NCBI RefSeq assembly: GCF_036226505.1
Contig: NZ_CP108484.1
Location: 1,364,001-1,428,000 of the forward strand
Direction: 5' to 3'
DNA length: 64,000 nucleotides
DNA from: Kitasatospora sp. NBC_01246
Lineage (GTDB): Bacteria; Actinomycetota; Actinomycetes; Streptomycetales; Streptomycetaceae
Below the pieces are notes generated by a model that made no database searches, was not told the origin of the DNA, and saw nothing but the letters and a program-made list of their open reading frames with translations. Position numbers and translations under genes: made by a program. Numbering within the stretch: position 1 is the first letter of the stretch; each line of letters starts with the position of its first letter. Shown here in pieces: positions 25,598 to 33,634 of the stretch.

Positions 25598-25603
25598 ATT
25601 CTA
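25598..25603 (-). promoter_or_regulatory. Candidate -10 box giving a leaderless mRNA
   Basis: On the minus strand TAGAAT lies seven bases before the ATG at 25590, so transcription would start at or next to the start codon. No ribosome binding site is present, which agrees. The -35 region is not convincing. Confidence 0.45.
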
Positions 25604-25658
25604 AGCAGTGCGCGGGTGGTGGAGATCACGGGGGCGGGCCGTTGACGATCACCCGTAC

Positions 25659-25670
25659 TACCGGTCGGTA
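25659..25670. promoter_or_regulatory. Palindrome upstream of bioB
   Basis: TACCGGTCGGTA has perfect five-base arms around GT. A tandem CTGTGACA pair follows at 25713-25728. Both lie in the bioB promoter region, with a TTGACG at 25642-25647. Candidate operator for a biotin regulator; inferred. Confidence 0.35.
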
Positions 25671-25805
25671 ACCCCCACCCCCGGGGGACGTGACCTGCAC
25701 CACTACCGTGAGCTGTGACACTGTGACAACTCGCACATCCTCCCGGAGATCTTCTGGTGGGTTCCCTCTGGCGTCGCCCGACGGCCAGCAGGCAGGATCA
25801 GCCTC

Positions 25806-27098
25806 ATGGATCTGCTCGATACCCTCACCGCCAAGGGCCTGCGCGGGGAAATCCCCACCCGCGAGGAGGCCCTGGCCGTCCTCGCCACCACCGACGACGA
25901 GCTGCTGGACGTGGTCGCGGCCGCCGGGCGGGTGCGCCGGCAGTGGTTCGGCCGCCGGGTCAAGCTCAACTACCTGGTGAACCTCAAGAGCGGGCTCTGC
26001 CCGGAGGACTGCTCGTACTGTTCGCAGCGGCTGGGCTCCAAGGCCGAGATCCTCAAGTACACCTGGCTGAAGCCGGACCAGGCCGCCGAGGCGGCGAAGG
26101 CGGGCGTCGCCGGCGGCGCCAAGCGGGTCTGCCTGGTGGCCAGCGGCCGCGGCCCGACGGACCGTGACATCGACCGGGTGGCCGACACCATCTCGGCCAT
26201 CAAGGACGCCGACCCGGCCGTCGAGATCTGCGCCTGCCTCGGCCTGCTCTCCGACAACCAGGCCGAGCGGCTGCGGGCGGCCGGCGCCGACGCGTACAAC
26301 CACAACCTCAACACCTCCGAGGGCACCTACGGGGACATCACCACCACCCACACCTACGCGGACCGGGTGGACACCGTGCAGAAGGCGCACGGCGCGGGCC
26401 TGTCCGCCTGCTCCGGCCTGATCGCGGGCATGGGCGAGAGCGACGGCGACCTGGTCGACGTGGTCTTCGCGCTGCGCGAGCTGGGCTCGGACTCGGTACC
26501 GGTCAACTTCCTCATCCCGTTCGAGGGCACCCCGCTGGCCAAGGAGTGGAACCTCACCCCGCAGCGCTGCCTGCGGATCCTGGCGATGGTCCGCTTCGTC
26601 TGCCCCGACGTCGAGGTGCGGATCGCGGGCGGACGCGAGGTCCACCTGCGCTCGCTGCAGCCGCTGGGCCTGCACATCGCCAACTCGATCTTCCTGGGCG
26701 ACTACCTGACCAGTGAGGGCCAGGCCGGCCAGGCCGACCTCGACATGATCAAGGACGCGGGCTTCGAGGTGGAGGGCGCCGGCGAGGCCACCCTGCCCCG
26801 GCACCGGGCCGACATCGCGGCCGCCGCCGAGGGCGGCGCGTGCGGGACGGGCGGCGGCTGCGGGCCGTGCGGCGGGCACGCCGCGCCGGCCGAACAGCCG
26901 ACCGCGGAGCAGGCCGGGGGCTGCGGGCCCTGCGGCGGGCACACCGCGCCGGCCGTCGAGGCGGACACCGCCGAGGCCACCGAGACCGCCGGGGCCGGGA
27001 CGGCCGTCGCCGGGGCGAACACCGGCGACGGGCTGCGCAGCGACCTCGTCCGGGTCCGCCGGCGCGGTGCCGGTACCGAGCTGGCCCCCAACGCCTGA
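25806..27098 (+). CDS. bioB: Biotin synthase with Cys-rich C-terminal tail
   Basis: The 430-residue radical SAM enzyme inserts sulfur into dethiobiotin. The SAM [4Fe-4S] cysteines are CPEDCSYC (65, 69, 72); [33 protein letters not shown] and the RIAGGRE arginine of the [2Fe-2S] site complete the core, which ends near residue 335. A further 90 residues carry five cysteines and two histidines, including two copies of GGCGPCGGH (about 350-358 and 371-379), then an Ala/Thr/Glu linker and a basic end. ATG at 25806. First gene of bioB-bioA-bioD, 23 bp before bioA. Confidence 0.95.
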   Translation: MDLLDTLTAKGLRGEIPTREEALAVLATTDDELLDVVAAAGRVRRQWFGRRVKLNYLVNLKSGLCPEDCSYCSQRLGSKAEILKYTWLKPDQAAEAAKAGVAGGAKRVCLVASGRGPTDRDIDRVADTISAIKDADPAVEICACLGLLSDNQAERLRAAGADAYNHNLNTSEGTYGDITTTHTYADRVDTVQKAHGAGLSACSGLIAGMGESDGDLVDVVFALRELGSDSVPVNFLIPFEGTPLAKEWNLTPQRCLRILAMVRFVCPDVEVRIAGGREVHLRSLQPLGLHIANSIFLGDYLTSEGQAGQADLDMIKDAGFEVEGAGEATLPRHRADIAAAAEGGACGTGGGCGPCGGHAAPAEQPTAEQAGGCGPCGGHTAPAVEADTAEATETAGAGTAVAGANTGDGLRSDLVRVRRRGAGTELAPNA

Positions 27099-27121
27099 CC
27101 GTCCGCAGGGAAAGACTCACC

Positions 27122-28423
27122 ATGGCTCAGCTGACCACCGACACCCTCCTCGCCCTCGACCGGGCGCACGTCTGGCACCCGTACGGTCCGATGCCCGGCA
27201 CCGCCACCCCTTACGTCGTCGAATCGGCGTCCGGGGTGCGGCTGCGGCTCGCCGAGCCCGTCGCGGGCCGCCGCGAGCTGGTCGACGGCATGTCGTCCTG
27301 GTGGGCGGCGATCCACGGCTACGGGCACCCGGTGCTGGACGAGGCGGTGCGCGACCAGCTGGGCCGGATGAGCCACGTGATGTTCGGCGGGCTCACCCAC
27401 GAGCCCGCCGTACGGCTCGCCGCCCGGCTGGTCGAGATCACCCCGGAACCACTGCGGCACGTCTTCCTGGGCGACTCCGGCTCGGTGGCGGTCGAGGTGG
27501 CGATGAAGATGTGCCTGCAGTACTGGCAGTCCGTCGGGCGGCCGGAGAAGCGGCGGCTGCTCACCTGGCGCGGCGGCTACCACGGGGACACCTTCCACCC
27601 GATGTCGGTCTGCGACCCGCAGGGCGGCATGCACCACCTCTGGGGCGGGGTGCTGCCCGACCAGCTCTTCGCACCCCAGCCGCCGGCCGGCTTCGACGCC
27701 CCGCCGGACGCCGGGTACGCGGCGGAGTTCGAGTCACTGATGGAGCGGCACGCGGGCGAACTGGCCGCCGTGATCGTCGAGCCGGTGGTGCAGGGCGCGG
27801 GCGGGATGCGGTTCCACTCCCCGGCCTACCTGCGGATGCTGCGCGAACTCTGCGACCGGCACGGGGTGCTGCTCGTCTTCGACGAGATCGCCACCGGGTT
27901 CGGCCGCAGCGGCGCGCTGTTCGCGGCCGACCACGCCGGCGTCTCGCCGGACGTGATGTGCCTGGGCAAGGCGATGACCGGCGGCTACCTGACCATGGCG
28001 GCCACGCTCTGCACCGCCGAGGTCGCGGACGGGATCAGCCGGGGCGAGATGCCGGTGCTGGCGCACGGGCCGACGTTCATGGGCAACCCGCTGGCCGCGG
28101 CGGTCGCCAACGCCTCGATCGACCTGCTGCTGGGCCAGGACTGGCAGGTCGAGGTGAAGCGGATCGAGGACGGTCTGCGGGACGGCCTGGCGGACGCCGC
28201 CGAGCTGCCCGGGGTCCGGGACGTACGGGTGCAGGGAGCCATCGGGGTGGTGCAGCTCGACCACCCGGTGGACGTGGCGGCGGCGACCGAGGCAGCCGCC
28301 CGGGAGGGCGTCTGGCTGCGGCCGTTCCGCGACCTCCTCTACACGATGCCGCCGTACGTGACGCAGGACGAGGACGTGGCGCGGATCGCCGCGGCCGTGA
28401 CGGCGGCGGCGGTGGCCGGATGA
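27122..28423 (+). CDS. bioA: Adenosylmethionine-8-amino-7-oxononanoate aminotransferase
   Basis: The 433-residue class III PLP aminotransferase converts KAPA to DAPA using SAM as amino donor. Motifs: [23 protein letters not shown] (substrate pocket Trp-Trp typical of BioA), [30 protein letters not shown], and the PLP lysine in [11 protein letters not shown] (about 283). ATG at 27122. Its stop overlaps the bioD start (ATGA), so the two are coupled. Confidence 0.96.
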   Translation: MAQLTTDTLLALDRAHVWHPYGPMPGTATPYVVESASGVRLRLAEPVAGRRELVDGMSSWWAAIHGYGHPVLDEAVRDQLGRMSHVMFGGLTHEPAVRLAARLVEITPEPLRHVFLGDSGSVAVEVAMKMCLQYWQSVGRPEKRRLLTWRGGYHGDTFHPMSVCDPQGGMHHLWGGVLPDQLFAPQPPAGFDAPPDAGYAAEFESLMERHAGELAAVIVEPVVQGAGGMRFHSPAYLRMLRELCDRHGVLLVFDEIATGFGRSGALFAADHAGVSPDVMCLGKAMTGGYLTMAATLCTAEVADGISRGEMPVLAHGPTFMGNPLAAAVANASIDLLLGQDWQVEVKRIEDGLRDGLADAAELPGVRDVRVQGAIGVVQLDHPVDVAAATEAAAREGVWLRPFRDLLYTMPPYVTQDEDVARIAAAVTAAAVAG

Positions 28424-29187
28424 GCGCGCGGATCCTGTTCGTCACGGGGACCAACACCGAGGTCGGAAAGACCGTCGCCACCGCCGCGGTCGCCTCGGCG
28501 GCGCTGCGGGGCGGCGCGCGGGTCGCGGTGCTGAAGCCCGGCCAGACCGGTCTGGCCGCCGGCGAGCCGGGCGATGTGGACGACGTCCGCCGCCTCGCCG
28601 CCGACCCGGCCTCGGGTGCGCCGGCCGGCCGGCTGACCACGCGCGAGCTGGCCCGGTACCCGGAGCCGCTGGCCCCGAACACGGCGGCGCGGCGCGCCGG
28701 ACTGCCCCCGGTGTCGCCCGACGAGGTGGCGGCGGAGGTCGCGGCGCTGGCCGCGTCGCACGAGCTGGTACTGGTCGAGGGCGCCGGCGGACTGCTGGTG
28801 CACTACGACGACGAGGGCCGGACGCTGGCCGACCAGGCGCGCGCGGTGCGGCGGGCCGGTCTCGCGGCCGAGGTGCTGCTGGTGGCCTCGGCGGGGCTGG
28901 GCACGCTCAACATCGTCGCGCTCACGGCGGAGGCCCTGCGGGCGCGCGAGCTGCCGCTGGCCGGCGTCGTCGTCGGCTCCTGGCCGCAGCGCCCCGGGCT
29001 CGCCGAGCGCTGCAACCTCGCCGACCTGCCCCGGTCGGCGGACGCTCCGCTGCTCGGCGCCCTCCCGGCGCACGCGGGCGGCGCGCCGGACTTCGCCGCG
29101 CTGGCCGCCGCCTCCCTGGCGCCCGAGCTGGGCGGCGACTGGGACGCCGCGGCCTTCGCCCGGACGCACCGGCCGTACGCGCTGTAG
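28420..29187 (+). CDS. bioD: Dethiobiotin synthetase
   Basis: The 255-residue P-loop ATPase makes the ureido ring of dethiobiotin from DAPA, CO2 and ATP. P-loop [10 protein letters not shown] (Lys about 17), LKPGQTG, and [14 protein letters not shown] are BioD hallmarks. ATG overlaps the bioA stop by four bases. It is the last gene of the operon; a stem-loop follows. Confidence 0.96.
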   Translation: MSARILFVTGTNTEVGKTVATAAVASAALRGGARVAVLKPGQTGLAAGEPGDVDDVRRLAADPASGAPAGRLTTRELARYPEPLAPNTAARRAGLPPVSPDEVAAEVAALAASHELVLVEGAGGLLVHYDDEGRTLADQARAVRRAGLAAEVLLVASAGLGTLNIVALTAEALRARELPLAGVVVGSWPQRPGLAERCNLADLPRSADAPLLGALPAHAGGAPDFAALAAASLAPELGGDWDAAAFARTHRPYAL

Positions 29188-29201
29188 GACGCGCGGGAGG
29201 C

Positions 29202-29243
29202 GCGGGTGCCCGCCCGGGCCCGTAGGGGCGGGCGGGCACCCGC
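29202..29243 (+). terminator. bioD terminator
   Basis: Perfect 14-bp stem GCGGGTGCCCGCCC (29202-29215) with GGGCGGGCACCCGC (29230-29243). Its right arm merges into the tandem repeat at 29231-29300. Confidence 0.65.
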
Positions 29244-29300
29244 GCTCAGGCGGGCACCCGCGCTCAGGCGGGCACCGGGCTCAGGCGGGCACCGGGCTCA
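29231..29300. repeat. Four tandem 17-18 bp repeats at the alcohol dehydrogenase stop
   Basis: Two copies of GGCGGGCACCCGCGCTCA and two of GGCGGGCACCGGGCTCA. On the minus strand each unit ends in TGA at the same position; the one at 29298-29300 is the real stop of the dehydrogenase gene. Confidence 0.92.
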
Positions 29301-30410
29301 GGCGGGCGCCGGGCCGTGCAGCAGTACCGGTTTGACGGCCGCTCCGGCGACCGAGTCCGCGACCGCGCGGTTGATGTCGGCCAGCGGGTACGACCGGACG
29401 AGCCGGTCCAGCGGGAAGCGGCCCGCCAGGAAGAAGTCCAGCAGCTGCGGGATCAGCAGCTGCGGGACGCTGTCGCCCTGGAGGATGCCCTTCACCGTGC
29501 GGCCGAGCAGCTGGACCAGTCCGACCGAGAGGTCCTGCCCGGTGCCCGCCGACCCGACGATGCCGGCCGTTCCGCCGACCGCCAGCGACTCCACGGCGGC
29601 CCGGGCGGTCCGCGGCAGGCCCACCGCGTCGAGCGCGAAGTCGACACCGCCCCGGCTGAGCCGGACCACAGCGGCCGCCACGCCGTCCTGGGCGCCGTCG
29701 AGCACGTCGGTGGCACCGAGTTCGAGCGCGAGGTCCAGCCGGGCGCGGTTCAGGTCGACGGCGATGATCCGGGAGCAGCCGGCGATCCTGGCCGCCATCA
29801 CCGCCGCCAGCCCCACCGGCCCGGCGCCGAACACCACGAGACTGCTCCCGGGCGGTGCCGCGAACACCCCGAGCACCGCGCCCGCGCCGGTCTGCAGCCC
29901 GCAGCCCAGCGGGCCGAGCAGTTCGAGCGGGGCGTCCTCACGGACCTTCACGACACTGCGCCGGTGGGCGACGACGTGGTCCCCGAAGGAGGACTGGCCG
30001 AAGAAGTGCCCGTTGATCTCGGTGCCGTCCGCGTCCCGGTAGGCGGTCGAGCCGTCCGCCCGCCGGCCGCGGAGGTTGAGCGGCAGGAACGACGCGCAGT
30101 GCATCGGGTGGCCGGTGAGGCAGGGACGGCAGGAGCCGCAGCTCATCGGGGCCAGCACCACCGGGTCGCCGGGGGCGACCGAGGTCACCCCCGCGCCGAC
30201 GGCCGCGACCACACCGCTGCCCTCGTGCCCGAGGACGGCGGGCAGGCCCGGCGGGAGGATCTGGTCCAGCGCCAGCAGGTCGGTGTGGCACAGGCCGGTG
30301 GCGACGAGCCGGACCAGCACCTCGTCGGCCCGGGGCGGCTCCAGCAGGACGTCCTCGACCGTGAACGGCCCGCCCTTGCCTCGGGCGACGGCGGCCTTGA
30401 TGGACAGCAT
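29298..30410 (-). CDS. Zinc-dependent alcohol dehydrogenase
   Basis: 370 residues, medium-chain dehydrogenase family. Catalytic zinc: TGLCHTDLLALDQ and GHEGSG; structural zinc: CGSCRPCLTGHPMHC; NAD(P) loop: VVFGAGPVGLAAV. The extra loop between the zinc motifs and overall length fit the class III/aryl-alcohol dehydrogenase-like branch. ATG at 30410 with GAGAGGAC upstream. It is last in the run P450, SnoaL-like, AbyU-like, SDR, dehydrogenase, and probably tailors the polyketide by oxidising or reducing an alcohol; the substrate is unknown. Confidence 0.88.
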   Translation of the reverse strand: MLSIKAAVARGKGGPFTVEDVLLEPPRADEVLVRLVATGLCHTDLLALDQILPPGLPAVLGHEGSGVVAAVGAGVTSVAPGDPVVLAPMSCGSCRPCLTGHPMHCASFLPLNLRGRRADGSTAYRDADGTEINGHFFGQSSFGDHVVAHRRSVVKVREDAPLELLGPLGCGLQTGAGAVLGVFAAPPGSSLVVFGAGPVGLAAVMAARIAGCSRIIAVDLNRARLDLALELGATDVLDGAQDGVAAAVVRLSRGGVDFALDAVGLPRTARAAVESLAVGGTAGIVGSAGTGQDLSVGLVQLLGRTVKGILQGDSVPQLLIPQLLDFFLAGRFPLDRLVRSYPLADINRAVADSVAGAAVKPVLLHGPAPA

Positions 30411-30452
30411 TCGGGTCCTCTCTCATGACGGTGGGCAGGGGCCGGCCCCGGG

Positions 30453-31394
30453 TCACCGACCCGGGGCCGGCGGGGCGGCGGGGGCCGCCGCCGGGTCGCC
30501 GGGGCGGGCGCCGGGCGCGTCGCCCGGAGCGTCGTGGCCGTCGTCGTCGTGCGGACCGGCGGTGGTGCTGGTCACCCGGCCGTCGGCGAAGCGCAGCCGG
30601 CCCTCCCCGGCGACGACCAGGTCGGCGAACTCGAAGCGGGTGATGCCGGTGTCCGCCGCGACGACCCACGCCTGTCCGGTGCGCCCGTCCCGCACGGCGA
30701 CGGCCATCGCGTCCACCACGAGGTCCGGGGCGGCCACCGCCACCCCGGCGGCCCGCCAGGCGGCGAGGCGCCCGGCGATCAGCGGCGTCTCGACCGCGCC
30801 CGGGCAGAGCACGTTGAGGGTGACGCCGTCGCCCGCGAGCGCCGGCGCCAGCGACCGGACCAGCCCCACCACGGCGTGCTTGGAGGCGGCGTAGAACACG
30901 TCGGGCGAGGGACGCAGCCCGGTGGTACTGGCGGTGACCGTGATCGAGCCCCCGCCACGGGCCCGCAGCGCCGGGAGCGCGGCCTGCACCCCGTAGACCA
31001 CCGAGTCGACGTTGACCGCGAGCAGCCGCCGGTAGGCCTCGGGGTCGAACCCGTCGCCGATCGCGCTCCCGGCCAGGACACCGGAGTTGAGCCAGACGGC
31101 GTCCAGGCCGCCGAACCGGTCGACCGCGGCCCGCACCAGCCGCTCGTTGTCGGCCAGTTCGGCGGTGTCGGCCCGGACGAACAGGGCGCCGGTCTCCCGG
31201 GCGACCGCCTCGCCGCGGGCCCGGTCGATGTCGGCCAGCACGACGTGACCGCCCTGGGCGGTGAACCGCCGGGCGGCGGCGGAACCGATTCCGCCGCCCC
31301 CGCCGGTGATCAGTACGACCTTGCCCGCGAAGCCCGCGAGGTCCGCGGACCTCGCGGGGCCCGCGGGGCCGGCCGTGTCCGGAGTCGTGTCCAT
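30453..31394 (-). CDS. Short-chain dehydrogenase/reductase
   Basis: 313 residues. Classical SDR motifs: VLITGGGGGIGSAAA (cofactor loop), the catalytic Ser in TASTTG, and YAASK (Tyr about 168, Lys about 172). DIDR after the second beta strand favours NAD(H). The last 60 residues are an Asp/Pro/Ala-rich tail not needed for the fold. ATG at 31394 is nine bases after the stop of the AbyU-like gene with no good ribosome binding site of its own, so it is likely coupled. Probable polyketide tailoring enzyme. Confidence 0.88.
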   Translation of the reverse strand: MDTTPDTAGPAGPARSADLAGFAGKVVLITGGGGGIGSAAARRFTAQGGHVVLADIDRARGEAVARETGALFVRADTAELADNERLVRAAVDRFGGLDAVWLNSGVLAGSAIGDGFDPEAYRRLLAVNVDSVVYGVQAALPALRARGGGSITVTASTTGLRPSPDVFYAASKHAVVGLVRSLAPALAGDGVTLNVLCPGAVETPLIAGRLAAWRAAGVAVAAPDLVVDAMAVAVRDGRTGQAWVVAADTGITRFEFADLVVAGEGRLRFADGRVTSTTAGPHDDDGHDAPGDAPGARPGDPAAAPAAPPAPGR

Positions 31395-31403
31395 GCGTCC
31401 GGG

Positions 31404-31805
31404 CTAGGAGAGCAGGGTCGAGAAGAAGACCAGCTTGGCCTCGGCGACCTTGCCGGGGTCGACCGGGCGCCACTGGCGGACCCCGGTGCGCCCGGCGTAG
31501 CTGCCGCTCACGCCGACCACCGGGCAGTAGAGCCACTCGCCGGAGACCAGGTTGCTGAACCGCGCCCAGGCCTCGACGTGCACGTCGCCGTCGGCGAGCG
31601 CGATCTTCTCGGTGATGCAGGTCATCAGCTCGTCGTCGCTCTCGCGGCGCGTGACGATCTTGTAGAAGCCGTCGACCGTACCGATCGCGGCACCCGACGG
31701 GTCGCGCAGCTCCGCCACGTAGGTGCCGCTCTGTCCGACCTTCGGGTCCTCGAAGTCGATGTCGTTGGCGAAGGTGACCAGGTGCTCACTGAGGTTCTCG
31801 AACAT
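31404..31805 (-). CDS. AbyU/PyrI4-like beta-barrel protein (putative [4+2] cyclase)
   Basis: 133 residues, close in size to AbyU, the allene-oxide-cyclase-barrel Diels-Alderase of abyssomicin synthesis. Compared from memory, many positions agree in order: VGQSGTYVAELRD, GAAIGTVDGFYKI, ITEKIALADGDVHVEAWA, then SGEWLYCPVVGVSGSYAG and TGVRQWR, ending in AEAKL. These enzymes fold a polyene so that a diene and dienophile react. It lies between SnoaL-like and SDR genes downstream of a PKS with a thioesterase. ATG at 31805 with GAAGGA about 13 bases upstream. The function is inference from similarity. Confidence 0.72.
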   Translation of the reverse strand: MFENLSEHLVTFANDIDFEDPKVGQSGTYVAELRDPSGAAIGTVDGFYKIVTRRESDDELMTCITEKIALADGDVHVEAWARFSNLVSGEWLYCPVVGVSGSYAGRTGVRQWRPVDPGKVAEAKLVFFSTLLS

Positions 31806-31897
31806 TGTCCATCGTTCCTTCGGTAGGGGTGCCGGGTGCTCCCGGCGGTCATGACGGGTGGGGTCGGGTGCCCTGGGACGGTCGGGTACCGGGGATG

Positions 31898-32284
31898 TCA
31901 GGCCTTGCGGAACACGTCCTTGACGAGGATCAGGCCGTCCTTGAGCGTGAAGAGGTCCACGCCCCGGTCCAGCACCCGGCCGGTGGCGTCGCGCAGGGTG
32001 AACTCGATGATCTGCCGGTCCCCCACCACCACGGCCGGCTCGAAGACCAGGGCGATCCCCTGGTCGCCGAACTCCTCGCGCTTCTTGACCAGGTCCACCA
32101 GGTAGGCCCGGATCTCGTCGCGCCGGTAGGTGGTGCCGGGCTCGGGCCCCTCGGACACGCTCCAGACGCCGTCCTCGGCGAAGCAGGCGACCGCCTCGTC
32201 GAAGGCGTCCCGGGCGCACGCGTCGAAGAAGGCCGCGACCTTGCCCTCGCCCACCGCCGTGCCGGCTACCGCGTTGTCGGTCAT
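31898..32284 (-). CDS. SnoaL-like (NTF2-fold) protein
   Basis: 128 residues with the cone-shaped alpha+beta barrel pattern of SnoaL-like proteins: VAAFFDACARDAFDEAVACF, EDGVWSV, RDEIRAYL, and a C-terminal FTLKDGLILVKDVF. The fold includes polyketide cyclases, limonene-type epoxide hydrolases and isomerases. In a PKS cluster an epoxide-opening, dehydrating or cyclising role is likely; catalytic residues cannot be fixed from this sequence. ATG at 32284. It lies between the P450 and AbyU-like genes. Confidence 0.78.
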   Translation of the reverse strand: MTDNAVAGTAVGEGKVAAFFDACARDAFDEAVACFAEDGVWSVSEGPEPGTTYRRDEIRAYLVDLVKKREEFGDQGIALVFEPAVVVGDRQIIEFTLRDATGRVLDRGVDLFTLKDGLILVKDVFRKA

Positions 32285-32303
32285 CGTGATCTCGTCTCTC
32301 TCG

Positions 32304-32345
32304 GGTCGGAATCTGTCGGTCGGAATCTGTTGGTCGGGATGTGTC
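32304..32345. repeat. Three tandem 14-bp repeats before the SnoaL-like gene
   Basis: GGTCGGAATCTGTC, GGTCGGAATCTGTT and GGTCGGGATGTGTC in direct tandem in the 111 bp gap between the P450 stop and the SnoaL-like start. Confidence 0.85.
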
Positions 32346-32395
32346 GGGCACGCTCGGCCGTACGGAACGGGCCGGGCGGGCCGGGCGGGTGCCGG

Positions 32396-33634
32396 TCAGG
32401 ACAGCAGGACGGGCAGGCTCTCCAGCCCGCGGAACTGGAGGCTGTGCCGCCAGACCAGCCGGTCGGCCGGCACCGCGAGCTCCCAGCGGGGGAAGCGGCT
32501 CAGCAGGCGGCCGAACAGCACCTCGCCCTCCAGCCGGGCCAGCGGGGCGCCGATGCAGTGGTGGATGCCGTGGCCGAAGGACAGGTGCTGGTTCCTGGTG
32601 CGGCCCACGTCCAGCCGGTGGGGGTCCGTGAAGACCGCCGGGTCCCGGTTGGCGGCGCAGAGCGAGACGAAGACGATCTCGTCCGCCGGGATGGTCACCT
32701 CGCCCACCTGGACCGGCTTGGTGGTCCAGCGGATGGTGGCGAGGTTCAACGGGCTCTCGTAGCGCAGGAATTCCTCGACCGCACCGGCCAGCAGGGTGGG
32801 GTCGGCCCGGAGCCGGCCCAGCTGGTCGGGGTGCTGGATCAGCGCCAGCACGCCACTGCTGATCATGTTCGCGGTCGTCTCGTAGCCGGCGTTCATCAGC
32901 AGGAACAGGCTGGAGATCAGTTCGCCGCCGTCCAGCCGGTTGCCGTCGTCCTCGGCCTCGATGAGCGCGCTCACCAGGTCGTCGGCGGGCTCCTTGCGCT
33001 TGGCCTCGACCACCGCCGCCAGGTGGCCGTACGCCAGCCCGACCGCCTCCCGCTTCTCGGCGGCGGTGGACCGGACGCTGGTGAGCACGCCGTTCCAGCG
33101 GCGCAGATCGGCGAAGTCGGACACCGGCACGCCCAGCAGGGCGCCGATCACGTAGATCGGGAAGGCCAGGGCGATCTGCTCGACCAGGTCGAACTCCGCG
33201 CCCGGCACGATGTCCTCGACCAGGTCGTCGGCCAACTCCTCGATCCACGGCCGCATCTGCTCGACCCGGCGCATGGTGAAGGCCTTGGAGACGATCCGCC
33301 GCAGCCGGGTGTGGTCCGGGGGGTCGCTGAAGAGCATGCTGCGCGGGTTGCTGCCCGCCGAACCGTCGGGGTGCAGGGCGTGCCGCTCGATGATCCGGGG
33401 CAGGCCGAGCGCGTCCTTGGACAGCGACTGGTCGGCCAGCAGCGCCCGGACGTCCTCGTGCCGGGTCACCACCCAGGCGTTGACCTCCGAGGCGAGCGTC
33501 TTCACCACGTGCCGGCCGACCGGCGCCTCGGTGCGCAGGACGTCGTAGGAGGGATAGGGGTTCTGCATGAACGTCGGACCGAACACGGTGTCGGCCTCCG
33601 GGGCCGGTGCGGGCGGGGTGGATTCGGTGGTCAT
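32396..33634 (-). CDS. Cytochrome P450 (CYP107-like)
   Basis: 412 residues. I-helix LLMNAGYETTANMI (AGxET), K-helix EFLR (ExxR) in AGAVEEFLRYESP, and heme loop FGHGIHHCIGAPLAR with the iron-ligand Cys about 360. Bacterial soluble class I P450 of macrolide-tailoring type, needing a ferredoxin and reductase, neither of which is nearby. ATG at 33634 overlaps the stop of PKS-1 (ATGA), so it is translated with the synthase and very likely oxidises its product. Confidence 0.95.
   Translation of the reverse strand: MTTESTPPAPAPEADTVFGPTFMQNPYPSYDVLRTEAPVGRHVVKTLASEVNAWVVTRHEDVRALLADQSLSKDALGLPRIIERHALHPDGSAGSNPRSMLFSDPPDHTRLRRIVSKAFTMRRVEQMRPWIEELADDLVEDIVPGAEFDLVEQIALAFPIYVIGALLGVPVSDFADLRRWNGVLTSVRSTAAEKREAVGLAYGHLAAVVEAKRKEPADDLVSALIEAEDDGNRLDGGELISSLFLLMNAGYETTANMISSGVLALIQHPDQLGRLRADPTLLAGAVEEFLRYESPLNLATIRWTTKPVQVGEVTIPADEIVFVSLCAANRDPAVFTDPHRLDVGRTRNQHLSFGHGIHHCIGAPLARLEGEVLFGRLLSRFPRWELAVPADRLVWRHSLQFRGLESLPVLLS

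Noticed and set aside
29298..33634. Tetronate biosynthesis genes expected with an AbyU-like protein
   Set aside because: None found: the genes here are a dehydrogenase, an SDR, SnoaL-like and P450 only, so a spirotetronate product is not claimed.
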